64,000 nt of DNA from Ascochyta rabiei. Taxonomy: Eukaryota; Ascomycota; Dothideomycetes; Pleosporales; Didymellaceae. Below, one piece after another: positions 20,941 through 32,074 of the stretch (its first letter is position 1; every line of letters starts with the position of its first letter). The stretch covers positions 62,001 to 126,000 of the forward strand of contig NC_082420.1 in the NCBI RefSeq assembly GCF_004011695.2, read 5' to 3'. The notes beneath the pieces were generated by a model, which did not search any database, was not told the DNA's origin, and saw nothing but the letters and a program-made list of their open reading frames with translations. A program made the translations under genes and the position numbers.

Positions 20941-21739
20941 GTGAATGGGTATCGCAGGTCGTGGAGGACAAAAGACGGCGCGTCGACAATCTTCAGCGCC
21001 CAAGTCAGTGCAGCCCCGAGTCACGCAGGGAGCCACCTACCAGACACGCGCAGCGGTGCGTGTAGCGGTGCGTGTAGCAAGCAGTGCGTACAACCCCACA
21101 CCTCCAAAGTCCACGAGAAACCCCTGTAGACAGTCTCCGTTCTGCGCTCGACACGAATATTAAAAAAAAAAAACCCCCCGTAGGCCCTCGCACTCACACC
21201 ACGCGGAAGCGCCGTCTACCTATTACATGTTCTTGTCCTCTCTCTCTCACGTTGCTATGGCAGGCGAGCAGGGTTTCCTTGCCGCTAGCCGTGGCGCCGT
21301 GACCACCCACACTGCCGTGCCACGGAATCCACCCTGGTGTCCTGTTTCTTTCGCCGAGCGCGCCAAGCCTCCACCTGTCATGACACAGACGACGCGGAAA
21401 CCGAAGACAGCACGACCGAGGATGCAGCCCTTGCGAGTGCGCCTCCGCTTTGCCTTGCCCCCTCACCACTCACCCACGCCACCTGTGTGTCGTGGCTCGA
21501 GACGCACTCGCACGCTGCGCATCGCGAGAGCACACTCCTGCCAAGACCTGCCCGTGCTGGACTCCAACTGCTCCCGTGCATCGAGTGCTTGCTCGCCTGT
21601 CTGTCTAATGTGCACGCTAGACTCGATCACGATCCAAGCTTTGCATCCGCTCCCGCCAAGCCCCCCTAACCGGGCGATCCTGATCCATCCACATTGCATC
21701 TGCCGATTACGAGTGCGATTACGACGTGGCTGTGCATGA

Positions 21740-21771
<32 letters not shown>
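21740..21771. repeat. (GTC)n trinucleotide microsatellite
   Basis: About ten perfect gtc units, followed by imperfect ones. Confidence 0.9.
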
Positions 21772-21772
<1 letters not shown>

Positions 21773-21962
21773 TGTCATCGCGCTTGTGTGGCTGCGTTGT
21801 GTGTTGTTGTATACTGCCGTGGTACGGTACATAAACTAGGTAGTAAAGACCGAGTGGTTATATTGAGTGGTATCGAGTCTAGAGTCAACATGGTAATACA
21901 AACACGTCTAACATAGAACAGACCACGCTGCTCTTTTCTAGACGGCGCTTCTCTACTACCTA

Positions 21963-22165
21963 CTACTAAAGCTTAAAGTAGAGTAAGTAGAGACAACACG
22001 CACTGTAATAGAGACATATTCCAGGTAAGTATTTAAAATCAGGTTTATGTTAAGTGGTGGTCCCTACTAAAGCTTAGAGTAGAGCAAGTAGAGATGATGT
22101 GTACTGCAATAGAGAGATGGTCTAAATTAGTGTTAGAAATCAGGTTTGTGTTTAGCGGTATTGTG
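21963..22165. repeat. ~101-bp direct duplication, diverged by transitions
   Basis: Two adjacent copies share ctaaagcttaragtagagyaagtag (in pieces) at 21966 and 22067 and aaatcaggttt at the far end. Differences are mostly C/T and A/G, as expected for RIP of a tandem duplication. No coding capacity. Confidence 0.7.
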
Positions 22166-22200
22166 TCTTTTGTTTTGTAGTAGTAAACACCATCAATACG

Positions 22201-23428
22201 CTATCCATCCTCAGGCAGCACTTGCTCCCCGCTCAACCCCAGCTCCTCGCCCACCCGCCTCACCACCTCCTTGACAGCCGCACACGCCGGGCTGTCGGGG
22301 TAGGCCGTCAAGAAGCTCTCGCCAAAGTCGCAGGCCATGCCGATTCGAGGATCCAGCGGGACCGCGCCGAGGAAGGGTATGTTCTCGTCTTCAGCCAGCC
22401 GGCGAGCGCCGCCTGTGCTCGCCCGGAAGATCTGAGACTCGTGCTTGCACCCGGGACACACGAAGCCCGACATGTTCTCGACGATGCCGAGGATGGGGAT
22501 CGAGGCTTTGCGGCAGAAGTCGATTTCCTTGCGCACGTCGAGCAGCGAGACTTCCTGCGGCGTGGAGACGAGCACGGCGCCGTCGACGCCGCTCGCCTTC
22601 AGGAACGAATTGACACTCAAATGCTCGTCGCTTGTGCCGGGCGGCGTGTCTACAACCAGAAAGTCCAGCTCCCCCCAGCTGACGTCCATGAGGAACTTCT
22701 TGATCAGCCCGTTCTTCTTGGGCCCGCGCCAAATCACCGCGTCGTCGCGGTTCGGCAGCATGAACTGCACGCTCATCACCCCCAGGTTCTCGCTGACCCA
22801 CACCGGCTCCCACCCCTCGCCCGTCACGTGGATCGTCTCGTCCTCGACGCCCATCATCTTCGGTATGCTCGGCCCGCAGATATCCGTGTCCATCAGCCCC
22901 ACTGTCGACCGAGGGTTCGAGGCGAAGCCGTGGGAGAGCATGGTGCTGAAGGTCGATTTGCCGACACCGCCTTTGCCGGACAGCACGAGGATCTTGTGCT
23001 TGACCGACGAGAGGCGCGCCGTTATGAGGGGGATGTCTGGGTCCGGTCCTTTGGGCGCAGAGGCGCATATGGCTTGGTTGGGGCACCCGGCGCAGTTGTC
23101 TGCTTTTCCGGCCTGCAGCGATTCAGGGCCCGGGCAGTGCTCTGTCAAGGAATCTTCACATCAGCAGTTGTTCTATAGGGTTCGCATTCTTCGTTCTATG
23201 ATGCTGGCATTCTTCATTCTACAATGCTGGCATTCTTCATTCTATGATGCTCGCATTCTTCTTCTATAATGCTCGCTTTCTTCATTCTACAATGCTGACA
23301 TTCTTCATTCGACAGCACTCGCGTAGGCACAGCGGGGACGTACCGGGCTCCGGCGCAACCAGTTTTGGCGCATTCTTGAGCGGCGCGTCGAAATCGACCT
23401 GCGTGGGTTCTTCGAGAGAGGGCGCCAT
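22201..23428 (-). CDS. NBP35: cytosolic Fe-S cluster assembly scaffold NBP35
   Basis: Exons complement(join(22201..23141, 23344..23428)); 341 aa in frame. Exon 1 starts [19 protein letters not shown] and splices within a Glu codon to give [12 protein letters not shown]. The N-terminal 4Fe-4S ligands show the NBP35-specific spacing C31-x13-C45-x2-C48-x5-C54, which separates it from CFD1. A deviant Walker A GKGGVGKS, the switch [10 protein letters not shown], and the C-x2-C bridging-cluster motif FVCPGCKHE are all present. With CFD1 the protein forms the CIA scaffold that assembles and transfers [4Fe-4S] clusters in the cytosol. An open frame appears to begin at 23148, but that is intron and a non-ATG start. 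The 202-nt intron is unusually long for this window and carries a minisatellite. Confidence 0.96.
23184..23310. repeat. 23-bp minisatellite inside the NBP35 intron
   Basis: Five to six copies of gcattcttcattctacaatg (23-bp period; first units at 23184 and 23207) fill most of the intron. Copies differ by a few substitutions. The array accounts for the intron being about four times the local norm. Confidence 0.9.
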
Positions 23429-23581
23429 GGTGTAGCTGGCAGAGTGCGTCGGTGGCTCACATGCTTGCGTGACGGAGAAATGTCACTCGAAGCTTGATAA
23501 TCAACGCCCACCATAGGGCTACTGGCGCCTTGGCATTTGCCCCTCGCTAGTAGTGGCCGAGTTCGGCGTAACTAGTGAAAC

Positions 23582-23622
23582 GTGAATGTGATGTGAATGT
23601 GATGTGAATGTGATGTGAATGT
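23582..23622. repeat. 11-bp gtgaatgtgat tandem repeat
   Basis: Nearly four perfect copies in the spacer between the NBP35 start and the UBA1 stop codon. Confidence 0.9.
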
Positions 23623-23709
23623 TCACGTAGGTCTATTCATGCACTTCTATCATGACCACACCCTGCCTATTCCTTGGCCGGAGCCCTCCAAACAAGCCCT
23701 GTACAAAAC

Positions 23710-26700
23710 CTACTTCTGCAACTTCACCATGACGTATGGAATCTCGACGTCCTCTTCGTTCTGGTCCTCCGCGGTAATCTCGAAAATCACATTCTTCTGG
23801 TGATCTGGTACCGGCTTCCTGCTGACGTGCTCGACAAGCTTGCTCATACTGGTGATGGTTAGTCGTGTACTCAATCGATGACGGAATCAAACTCACCTCA
23901 GTCCCATCCTGTCCTTTAGCTTCGCCGGCGGGTAGAACGACGCGTACAGCAAGCTCACACCAGAGCTGACCATCTGGACATCCAACCCCTTCTGCTTGAA
24001 GTGCTCGACAAACTCCTTCAGCGTGATGTCGTCTACCTCGAAGCGGTCCCACAGCCTGTCGATCGTAACATCACCGTCCGGCCCAGCGTACTTGCCCTTG
24101 GGGCTGGCGATAGGTTCACTGAAACCGAAGAATGGCAGCGCCAGGTTGATGAAGCCGTTCTTGTACTGCTCAATGTCGTCCTTGCCGTCGATGACCTTGT
24201 AGAGCTCGAGGTTGACGAGACCAGTGACTAGCGCAGTGGTTGTGGCGATGGCTGGGATGATCTTGCCGGCGATGAACTTGGTCTTGTGTCGGTCCGCCTG
24301 TTCGATCTTGTAGTTCTCAGCACGCAGGTTGCTGCACGCTGTGATGAAGTCGATGTGGTGGTTGGTGTCGTCGTCCTTTTCGAATTCCACTGGCTCCAGC
24401 TTGAAGCCAGCGAGCGACTTCGGCGCAGGGAGCTGGCTGATGATGCTGTCCAGCTCGTTGTTCTCATCCACAGGAGGCTGGTTAGCGTTCGGGTCGGGGT
24501 CGTTCTCGCTCGCCTGGATCTTGACGGTAGGGTCGGGCTTGAAGTCAGGGACGATCATGTCGTTCAGGACCTCGTTGTAGTGCGCCTTATTCGCGTTCGG
24601 CTTGATGCCATAGTTGAAGGCGTGCAGAATAGCGGCCGCCTCAACAAAGGTCGCGTGTGTTGGGTTGGAGGAATCGAACTTCAATGGGTCTGGTGCGCGC
24701 TTGGGTCCCGACCAGAAGGCCTGGCCGGAGCCGGTTGTCGAGTCCTTGGGGAAGTTGTACAGCAGTTGTGCGATGCTGTGGTTGTAGCTCTTCTCGAACT
24801 GCTGGCGGGCCCAGATGATGCAGTCGTCGAAGCTGAGCGGCTTCTCGGTAACCAAGAAGTCGCGCAGAGTCTCCAGTGTCTGCTTCTCGTTGCCCGACTG
24901 CTTCAGCGATGCGCCGAGATAGTCTGGCTGTGTGAGGTAGAGGTTGACGACTTCCGGTCCCTTGACGAACAGTGAGTCGAACATCTCCCGAGCCCACGCA
25001 ATTGTGTGCTCGATCCTGTTCGGGAAACTCCTCAGTGTGCACATGGGGAACGACTTCTCCGGTGGATCTTGCGACGATGAGTACGACTCTGTGATGAACG
25101 GAAGAACGACCTGGGTGTTGCCCTTGGTGCCAAGAGTACCGCTGTCAAGCAGCGGCTTGCGGAAGAAGACGCACCGACGGTCGACGTACGTGCGTGCCTC
25201 CACATTGTCAAGCGCGTTGGTGACACCGTCGAGAGAATTCCAGAATGTCTCGTTGAAGATATCTTCTGTGTCCGGCCCAACCTTATCGGAGAGTACGTCG
25301 ATCTTGTTGTTCAGATCGGGGTTCATGGCCTGGACAGCCTTTGCTGCGGCCGCGCTCTTCAGCGATCCAACATCCTGGGGTCGGAACAAGAATTGTCGGT
25401 TCAGGTTGCTCTTCTCGATCTGGTCGTTGTCGGTGACGGTGATCTTGCCCTCAGGCCCGGCAGCCAAACCCATCAGAGCCCAGTTCTTGAGCATCTCGCA
25501 ACCAATGGCACCAGCACCCACAAGGAACTGCTTGACGTTGCCGAGCTTCTTCTGGTATTCCTGACCCAACACAGCAATCTGGCCGTCGTAGCGCGAGCCA
25601 ATCGGAGCGCACTGCTCCTCCGAGCGCGAGGTCGAGGTAGGCAGCGACTCAAGAGAGTCAAAGTACAGCCACTGCATGATGGGGTGGAACTTTCCGGAGA
25701 CGGACTTCAGGACCTCCTGCGCAGCGAGACCACCGAAAAAAGCAGCAATCGGGCTGAGATCACCCCGCGCCTGGTAGCTGAGCTCCTTCAGTAGCTTCTC
25801 GTCGAGCTCGACCTTCTCTTCGCCTTGTCCGGCAAGACCTTGGGCGATCTTCAAGACCTCTGCCGCATCTGCCTCGTTGTGTGGCCGTGGGAACTCGCCG
25901 TTGTGGCTCTCAGCGAACTGGTGCAGTGCCTGAATACCAACGTGGAGCTGCTGTGGGCGGTCGAACTTGGCGAAGTCGGAGATCATGAGCTCAGGCTTCT
26001 TCAGCTGCTGGCTGAGTGGCTCGAAGTTGACGATCTTGGGCATCTTGACCTGGATGTACTGGCCTCCGCCCTTGTACTCGCCCAGCCCAGAAACATCACC
26101 AATGGAGAATGTGTAGGGTCCCTTGACGTCAATCTTGCGAGGCGCGCAGTCGTTCAGGCCGTCCATGCCCTTGATCTCGGAAAAGGTGACCCAGTCACCA
26201 TCCTCGAGGCCGTGTCGTGTCTCGTCCAACGCAGAGACCAGACCTTCCGAGTCGATGCCGGCGATGATGCCATTGGTAACGTTCTCGCCGGTGGGGTCGC
26301 CTATTGTGAAGTTTTTGCCGAAGTCGGTGAAGATGGTACCAAACAGGCCGAATGTGTCGGTGATGACGACGTAGATGCCGTTCTCGTGGCAGTAGTCTGC
26401 GATCTTGACCTGGTCCTTGAGCAACGTGTCTGTCAGGACGACGACCTGGAACTGCTTCAGCTGCGACAGGTCTGACGTCAGGTCCTTGCCGGTGAACTCG
26501 TGCACCGGCGTGTATGGGTTGAGCTCGGAGACGCGGGGGACGGTGACGGCCGCGCGTGGCTTGCCGACGTCATCGGGGCGCAGGAAGAACTGCGACGAGA
26601 GGTCGGCGAGGGCGGCGGGCTTGGGGTCGTAGAGCGTCAACGACTTGACGCCAGCGAGGGCAATGTTCTTGGCAATCTCCACACCGAGACCGCGCATGCC

Positions 26701-26992
26701 CGCCACGAGCACATTGGAGGAGCCCATGCGCTTCATGGCCTCGTGGCCCAGCACGTACAGTTGCCTGCTGTAGAGAGACTCGTCGATCTCGCCGTTGCCG
26801 CCAGACGCCTCCTTGAGCTGCTCGATGGCAGCGGGGGGGCCGTCGACCTGCATCTTGTCCTGGGCGGGTTAGTCATGTGCGTCGTGGCAGAGCTGGGCGT
26901 GGATGTAACGAGGGCGGTTGCCACGCATTGGGCGTGCATGTTTGCCTTGATGATGCGCTGCTTAGTGATGGGAGGGGCGCACTCACGGCCAT
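23710..26992 (-). CDS. UBA1: ubiquitin-activating enzyme E1
   Basis: Three exons, complement(join(23710..23848, 23897..26859, 26987..26992)), 1035 aa in frame. Exon 1 is only ATGGCC; splicing gives MADKMQVDG. The inactive adenylation half carries [14 protein letters not shown]. The active half has [19 protein letters not shown] (ATP site), [17 protein letters not shown] and the catalytic cysteine block [20 protein letters not shown] (Cys near residue 600). The ubiquitin-fold domain is encoded at the end and finished by the last exon ([14 protein letters not shown] ... PYVMVKLQK). It activates ubiquitin with ATP and loads E2 enzymes, in nucleus and cytosol; essential in fungi. Length and domain order match the family. 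It lies head-to-tail with NBP35, separated by about 280 bases. Confidence 0.98.
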
Positions 26993-27561
26993 GGCTTTCT
27001 TGTGCGGACTACTGCAGTCCTCGCCCGGGTGCTTTCGCTTCGACAGCTTGCCGGCTGGTGCAAGAGACGGAGCTACCGTGTGTGCCGCCGCCGGTGAGCT
27101 GAGAAGGGAACGGCGAGTGCGGGGTGTGACGTATGCAGTAGGTCACGGGTGATGCAGCCGGAGTGGAAGCTGCTGCTGGAGGGTGGTGGAGTGTAGAGTG
27201 TGGAGGGGGAGTGTGTCTGTGTATATGTTGGTGTGTGTATGTGTATATGCTGGTGTGTAGTGGTGTGCTGGAGGCTGCAGCGGTCAATGTTACGTGATGC
27301 AGCCATGGCTTGCGCCCACCGAAGGTGCTGGAGCTCGACCGCCGCACACCCCCACTTGGCTCTAGCGCTAGGCATCGACCATCCCAGTCCTCACCACTCC
27401 ACTCCATTCCACTCCACTCCACTCCTTTTCATCCCTTCCATGTGTTGACTGCTATCTATACATCCAAAACATCTCTATCCCTTTGACACACTTACTGCTA
27501 TCTTTGTATTGAAAACACCTCCATCCCTTCACAGTGCACTGAATAATCAACCTCTCCCTCT
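26993..27561. other. UBA1 upstream region with simple repeats
   Basis: No gene. Holds a GT-rich tract (gtgtgtatgtgtatatg, about 27213-27262) and a run of ccact units (about 27391-27424). This should contain the UBA1 promoter and the thioesterase 3' end. Confidence 0.6.
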
Positions 27562-28734
27562 CTACATCTTCGACCCATCTCGAAACCGTATCAGGCCATC
27601 TTGAAAAGTCGTTGCAATGTGCACTCCCTTCTCGTAATCCCACAGTCTGCTCGCATGCAGTCCCCTTCCCCCTGTTGCTCTCGTCATCCACGCTTCCTGC
27701 ACAAACCACTTCCTTCCATCCGAATCACGGTCATTCCCCTCGTACTCGTCGAGCTGGCACAGCGACAAAGCCTCATCTTCCCACAGCGTGCGGTCAGCGT
27801 TGGGATGATCGATGCGCGGCTCAGGCGGCATGATGAGGTTCGTAACGTCCACGTGGAAGATGACGCTGTGCGAGAGGGACGCCATGCGTGTGAAGTCTCG
27901 TCCACGGTCGAGATGGTTTGGCACAATGAACAGTGAGTTGCGATCTGATGCGTACAGGTGCGCACACGCATGCAGATTAGCTTCGCGCGTCAAAGACGCT
28001 TCACCGGCCACAGGCGGGAATGGCGCAGTTGGCAAGGGTAGACTGCCCCTCAGCGTATAGAATGTGAGCTGCCTCCTGTCCAGAGAGTCACGGTTTGCAT
28101 TATTGTCATGCATATCCACCTTTCTCAAATGCAGGCCGCCGATTGGATTGAAGTGCTCCGGGTGTGCTGGGAGATAGGTCTCGCGAAAATATGCCGAGTC
28201 GTTACTCGGTGCTGCTGGATGCTCCATGGGCTCAATTCCCTTGCCAGACAGAACGGTCCTGTATTTCTTCTTCAAGTCGACGTGCTCCTGCACATCAAAC
28301 GGCGAGGCTTCCTCACGCTTGAACGAACATGTACATGTAAACATGGCCTGTCCTGCGTCTTGGACTACCGTGACAGAGCGGGTGCAGTAGTTGTATCCGT
28401 CTCTTATCTTTGCAACCTTATAAAGGTAATGTTCCTCGGGCTTGCCACCTAGAATGAACCAGCCTGTGATGTTCTTGCGAGATGATCAGCAGCAATAAAA
28501 AACGTAGTAAGAATTATAACGCACGTGGATCAAAAACCCCTTAGAAACCGTCTGAGCAGCCGCCCAGGCTGCTTGCGCAAACACATGGCCTCCATACGTG
28601 CCGTTTTCGCCGCTGGTAGGCGAGTAAGCTTTAACTATTGAGCGGTAAGTCCATGCATCGATCGTCTCAAGCTCGAGCACTTTGTCGAAAGGAAGGACGG
28701 CTTTTTGTGGAGTGAAGTATGGGCGGACTACCAT
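27562..28734 (-). CDS. acyl-CoA thioesterase II (TesB-like double hotdog)
   Basis: Exons complement(join(27562..28473, 28525..28734)), 51-nt intron, 373 aa in frame; a TGA lies in frame just upstream of the ATG. The N-terminal hotdog contains TYGGHVFAQAAWAAAQTV, the usual TesB G-G-x-x-x-A-Q-A signature, then GWFILGGKPEEHYLYKV and the strand RDGYNYCTRSVTVVQ. The C-terminal hotdog has SLSHSVIFH and the closing WFVQEAWMTRATGGRGLHAS, where the Gly-Arg-Gly motif is family-typical. It hydrolyses fatty acyl-CoA to free acid and CoA; peroxisomal forms usually end in SKL-like signals. This one ends FRDGSKM, which is close to but not a standard PTS1. The start is 361 bases from the divergent permease gene. 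Confidence 0.9.
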
Positions 28735-29095
28735 CTTGTCGAAGATGAGGGATCAAGGGCACATCTCGGCGTCCCAGACGAGGTCGAGGTTGAGGCTCAG
28801 CAACTGTACCTCGGAACTTGACAAGCGCGGGGTGCGTTGGTGCGTTCCGCGCCAACTGGGACTATACCCGTACCTCATGCTCTCTGCGTTCAGTCTAGCT
28901 TCTTCAGCTATCGTGACCTTACAGCCCGCTCAGTACCTTTATGTCTCTCCCCAGCATCAAGCCTTGATGGAGTGGGTCCCCACATGGCGTTCAGATGATC
29001 GCGCTAGCACGCAATCGCAGTCGCCGATTCGTCAGCCATCGTGAATACTCCCAGCCTCGTCTACCGCTACACACTCTCTTCTATCACCACCACCC
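28735..29095. promoter_or_regulatory. shared divergent promoter region
   Basis: This 361-base gap separates the start codons of the minus-strand thioesterase and the plus-strand permease, so both promoters must lie here. No clear TATA element was identified. Confidence 0.5.
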
Positions 29096-30815
29096 ATGGC
29101 TTCATCAGAGACGACGCCGCTGCTCCAGCGAGATGATACCCCTCCCGTCGACGCCGTACGGCAAGAGGAGGAAAGCACCACAACACCACGCGGCACATTC
29201 GCCCGCAACCTCGGCGCACTCGATGGCTTCGCGCTCCTCATCAGCATTGTAATCGGCTCAGGCGTATTCTCCTCTCCCGGCCCCATCGATGCCAATGTGC
29301 CCTCCCCCGGCGCAGGACTTCTGGTATGGCTGCTCGGTGGCATCCTTGCCTGGACCGGCGCGCTCACCATGGCCGAGCTTGGCACTGCAATCCCGGGCGA
29401 GGGCGGTATTCAACCTTACCTAACTCACATCTTCGGCGAGTTCTGGGGCTATATGGCGGCGTGGAGTTGGATCGTCGCTACCATGCCTGCTACGCTTGCC
29501 ATTCTGAGTATTGTGTTTGTGGAGAGCATTTATTCTAGTCTGGGGATCAATAACCCTGCACCGCCAATCACGCACAAACTCTTGTCGGTCTTGGTGCTGG
29601 CGGTCATCACGACATTGAATTCGATCAGCACAAAAACTAGCACTCGGTTGTCTAGCTTTTTTGTCGTGGTCAAGTTCTTGACGATCCTTCTGCTCATCGT
29701 CGCGGGTCTGGTTGTTGTCATCAAGTACAGCATTACCGGTGACGATGCTGGTGGGACTGACTGGCGGAGGGAACATTGGTTCGCTCCTAGACGGGACACC
29801 ACACGTCCTGACGGGACACCGGGCCGATTTGATTGGGCCAAGGTGACGACCTGGGAGTCGCTTGGGTTCTACAGTGCAGCTCTGTACGGAGCTCTTTGGG
29901 CCTACTCGGGATGGGATAAGGTATGGAAGTGGTTCTGCGGATGTAGATACTGACTGACCGCGTCTAGGCGAACTATGTCGCAGCTGAGCTACGCAATCCT
30001 AGCAAACAGCTGCCACTGTCCATCAACACAGCTATCCCAACAATCATACTGTGTTATGTCGCTGCCAATGCAGTCTACTACATCCTCCTTCCATGGCAAC
30101 TAGTCTCCACAACAGATGCCGCGGCTGTCGTAAGTCAAACAACCTTCCACTACCCACGCCCACGATACTGACCATTGCGAAAAGACGGCGGTGAACCACC
30201 TGCTAGGCAAAGGCGGAGCCTACGTTGCAACAGCACTCATCTGTCTGGTAATCGCCGGTTCGGCGCTAGGCAATTCTTTCGTCGCAGGGCGCATGACCGT
30301 CGCAGCAGCGAACAAGAACTGGTTCCCTGTAGCTTTCGGCACCGTAGGCCAGATCGGCACATACAGAGTCACCAAGGGCGATTCAAGCGAGAACGAGAAC
30401 ACCAACGAAGCAATGGACAACGGGGAGTCGCCCATGTACGTATTACTTAATACTACATACCTTCTGAGACTAAAACAACGACAGTAACGCTCTCGTCCTG
30501 AGCTTCGTCGTCTCAGCAATCTACATCCTCCTCGGTAACATGCGCATCCTGCTCACCCTTAACGGACTTGCAGAGTACGCCTTCTTCTTCCTCACGGTAC
30601 TCGGCGCCATCATCCTGCGCTTCCGAGAGCCAGACCTAAAGAGGCCTGTGAAGCCGTTCATTCTCATCCCAGTCCTATTTGCCCTGATCAGTGGCTTTGT
30701 CGTCATACGAGGCGCTGTGTTTGCGCCGGTGCAGGCTGCTATTCTGATTGCTATTTGGATAGTCGGAGCGGTGCTTTACTTTGTGAGAAGGAGCGTGCTG
30801 AACCGAGCGAGCTAA
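29096..30815 (+). CDS. APC-superfamily amino-acid permease (LAT/methionine-permease type)
   Basis: Four exons, join(29096..29920, 29968..30129, 30185..30435, 30485..30815), introns 47-54 nt, 522 aa in frame. After a short polar N terminus the first membrane segment reads LLISIVIGSGVFSSPGPI, the signature GSG motif of the substrate site. About twelve hydrophobic helices follow, including GAGLLVWLLGGILAWTGAL and FLTILLLIVAGLVVVI. Later exons carry ANYVAAELRNPSKQLP, which is typical of fungal LAT-like carriers. The C terminus ends with a basic tail RRSVLNRAS. The protein should sit in the plasma membrane and import an amino acid (methionine-like permeases are the nearest family by motif). Substrate is inferred only. 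Confidence 0.9.
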
Positions 30816-31066
30816 GTGCGGATTTGCGGTTCGCATTCGATAAAAAGTAACCTGCAATGTAGGACCGGGATACCTTTCTATTCAAAGCATGTTGAATGCA
30901 TTCCAAGTACATCCAATCTGAAAAGTAAAATGTGTATCCTGCTCCATTCATATCATCGCCCCCAAAAGGCCAGTCCTTATGCTTTTTCCACCCGTCTATC
31001 TAATGTCAGCTCATGTTACATCAGAAAACTCCACACGCATTAGTAAGGCTTACAGTAAGTTTGTCA

Positions 31067-31300
31067 TCAGTGGCTATCACAGTGATAACCCACACCAACA
31101 CCCCCGCAGCGCTCATTCGGCGCATGGGTATGACATGTGCTCCTCACCGGTGCCTTGGAGCAGCAATACTCACAGCCCGCGCTGTTCCAGAGCGTGCATC
31201 CGGAGGGCGCGGTGCAGGCTAATCTAGGATCCAGGCTCGCTGCCGAGGGAAGGGCGGTGACGGTAGCCACGAAAGCGAACAACGCGATGGTCACCTTCAT
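31067..31300 (-). CDS. small secreted cysteine-rich protein, 77 aa
   Basis: From ATG 31300 the protein starts with a signal peptide (MKVTIALFAFVATVTALP). The mature part of about 55 residues has eight cysteines (pattern including GCEYCC and ERCGG), enough for four disulphides. A longer frame from 31369 adds 23 residues without signal-peptide character and is not preferred. No intron. The gene sits at the edge of a RIP-scarred AT-rich region, the typical setting of candidate effectors in plant-associated fungi, but no known effector family is recognised. It could also be an antimicrobial or surface protein. Confidence 0.6.
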   Translation of the reverse strand: MKVTIALFAFVATVTALPSAASLDPRLACTAPSGCTLWNSAGCEYCCSKAPVRSTCHTHAPNERCGGVGVGYHCDSH

Positions 31301-32074
31301 GCTGGGTGGGTGTAGTAAGGTGGTATTAATGTAGGGTTGTAACTGCAGTATAGTTTTAAGGTAGTACACTTACCTGTACATAGGGTTTTGCGCAAACTAC
31401 GTAGAGGGCAGTAATAGAGGTAATTGTAGTAGCACTGTAATAGTCAGCGTATACATTACTTACTTAAAACACTTACTTCTTTCTCTGGAAGTAACACTGT
31501 GCAGGAAGCCTCATCAATTCACAGATGCTTCCCAAGTCTCTCAACCCTAGTAGGCATACACTGCTCCTGCTATACGCATCTCTCTCTTAGCTTTGCTAAG
31601 TCTGTATTTGTATTGCACTGGTACCCTAATAGCTAGGATAAGCTTGTCTAGAACGTCTTTGCGTGCAGAGTCTGTTACTTTAGAAAGCTGAGTATCTGCG
31701 TTAAACTTGGCATAATGCATAGTTAGAGCAGAATCTTATAGTTTAGCTGCTGTAGATTAACAGAATATCTTAGTGTTAATATAGAGGATGCTAGATCCGC
31801 AAATGCTGTTAATAGGGCATTAACAACTTAGAGTTAGTAATGCGCTACCTAGTAAATAGCGCGCTGGAAGTAGGTTGGAAAGCATCTGGGCTTTAGTGGT
31901 GATTTTCGGGTACTTACTACAAACAGGTCTCTATAGTTAAGACATAACTGTATTGTTTGCAGGCAGCGTAGGCTTTATTACAGCATAAAAGAGTTAATAT
32001 ACTCTATTTATCTATCAACAGCAAGACTTTTATTTTCCTCTTTAATTGAATATAAGTCTCTAGTCTAGCTCTAA
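31301..32074. other. AT-rich RIP-like stretch, no gene
   Basis: About 770 AT-rich bases dense in TAG and TAA, with no open frames and no recognisable transposase or reverse-transcriptase motif. It looks like a heavily mutated mobile-element remnant. Its right edge abuts the position where the next gene has lost its start codon. Confidence 0.55.

Larger units (their letters stand above)
20941..22200. other. intergenic between PhoD and NBP35 genes
   Basis: Contains a 12-A/6-C run near 21160-21178, a C-rich stretch (21230-21700) with competing open frames on both strands and no domains, a (GTC)n microsatellite, and an AT-rich duplicated segment (both listed separately). No gene is supported. 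Confidence 0.55.

Noticed and set aside
20713..21129. Plus-strand frames made of repeated VVVDVV or SSML units
   Set aside because: They are translations of the 12-bp array next to the PhoD start.
22222..23178. 318-codon plus-strand open frame antisense to NBP35
   Set aside because: The minus strand carries all Fe-S and P-loop motifs of NBP35; the antisense frame has no domain.
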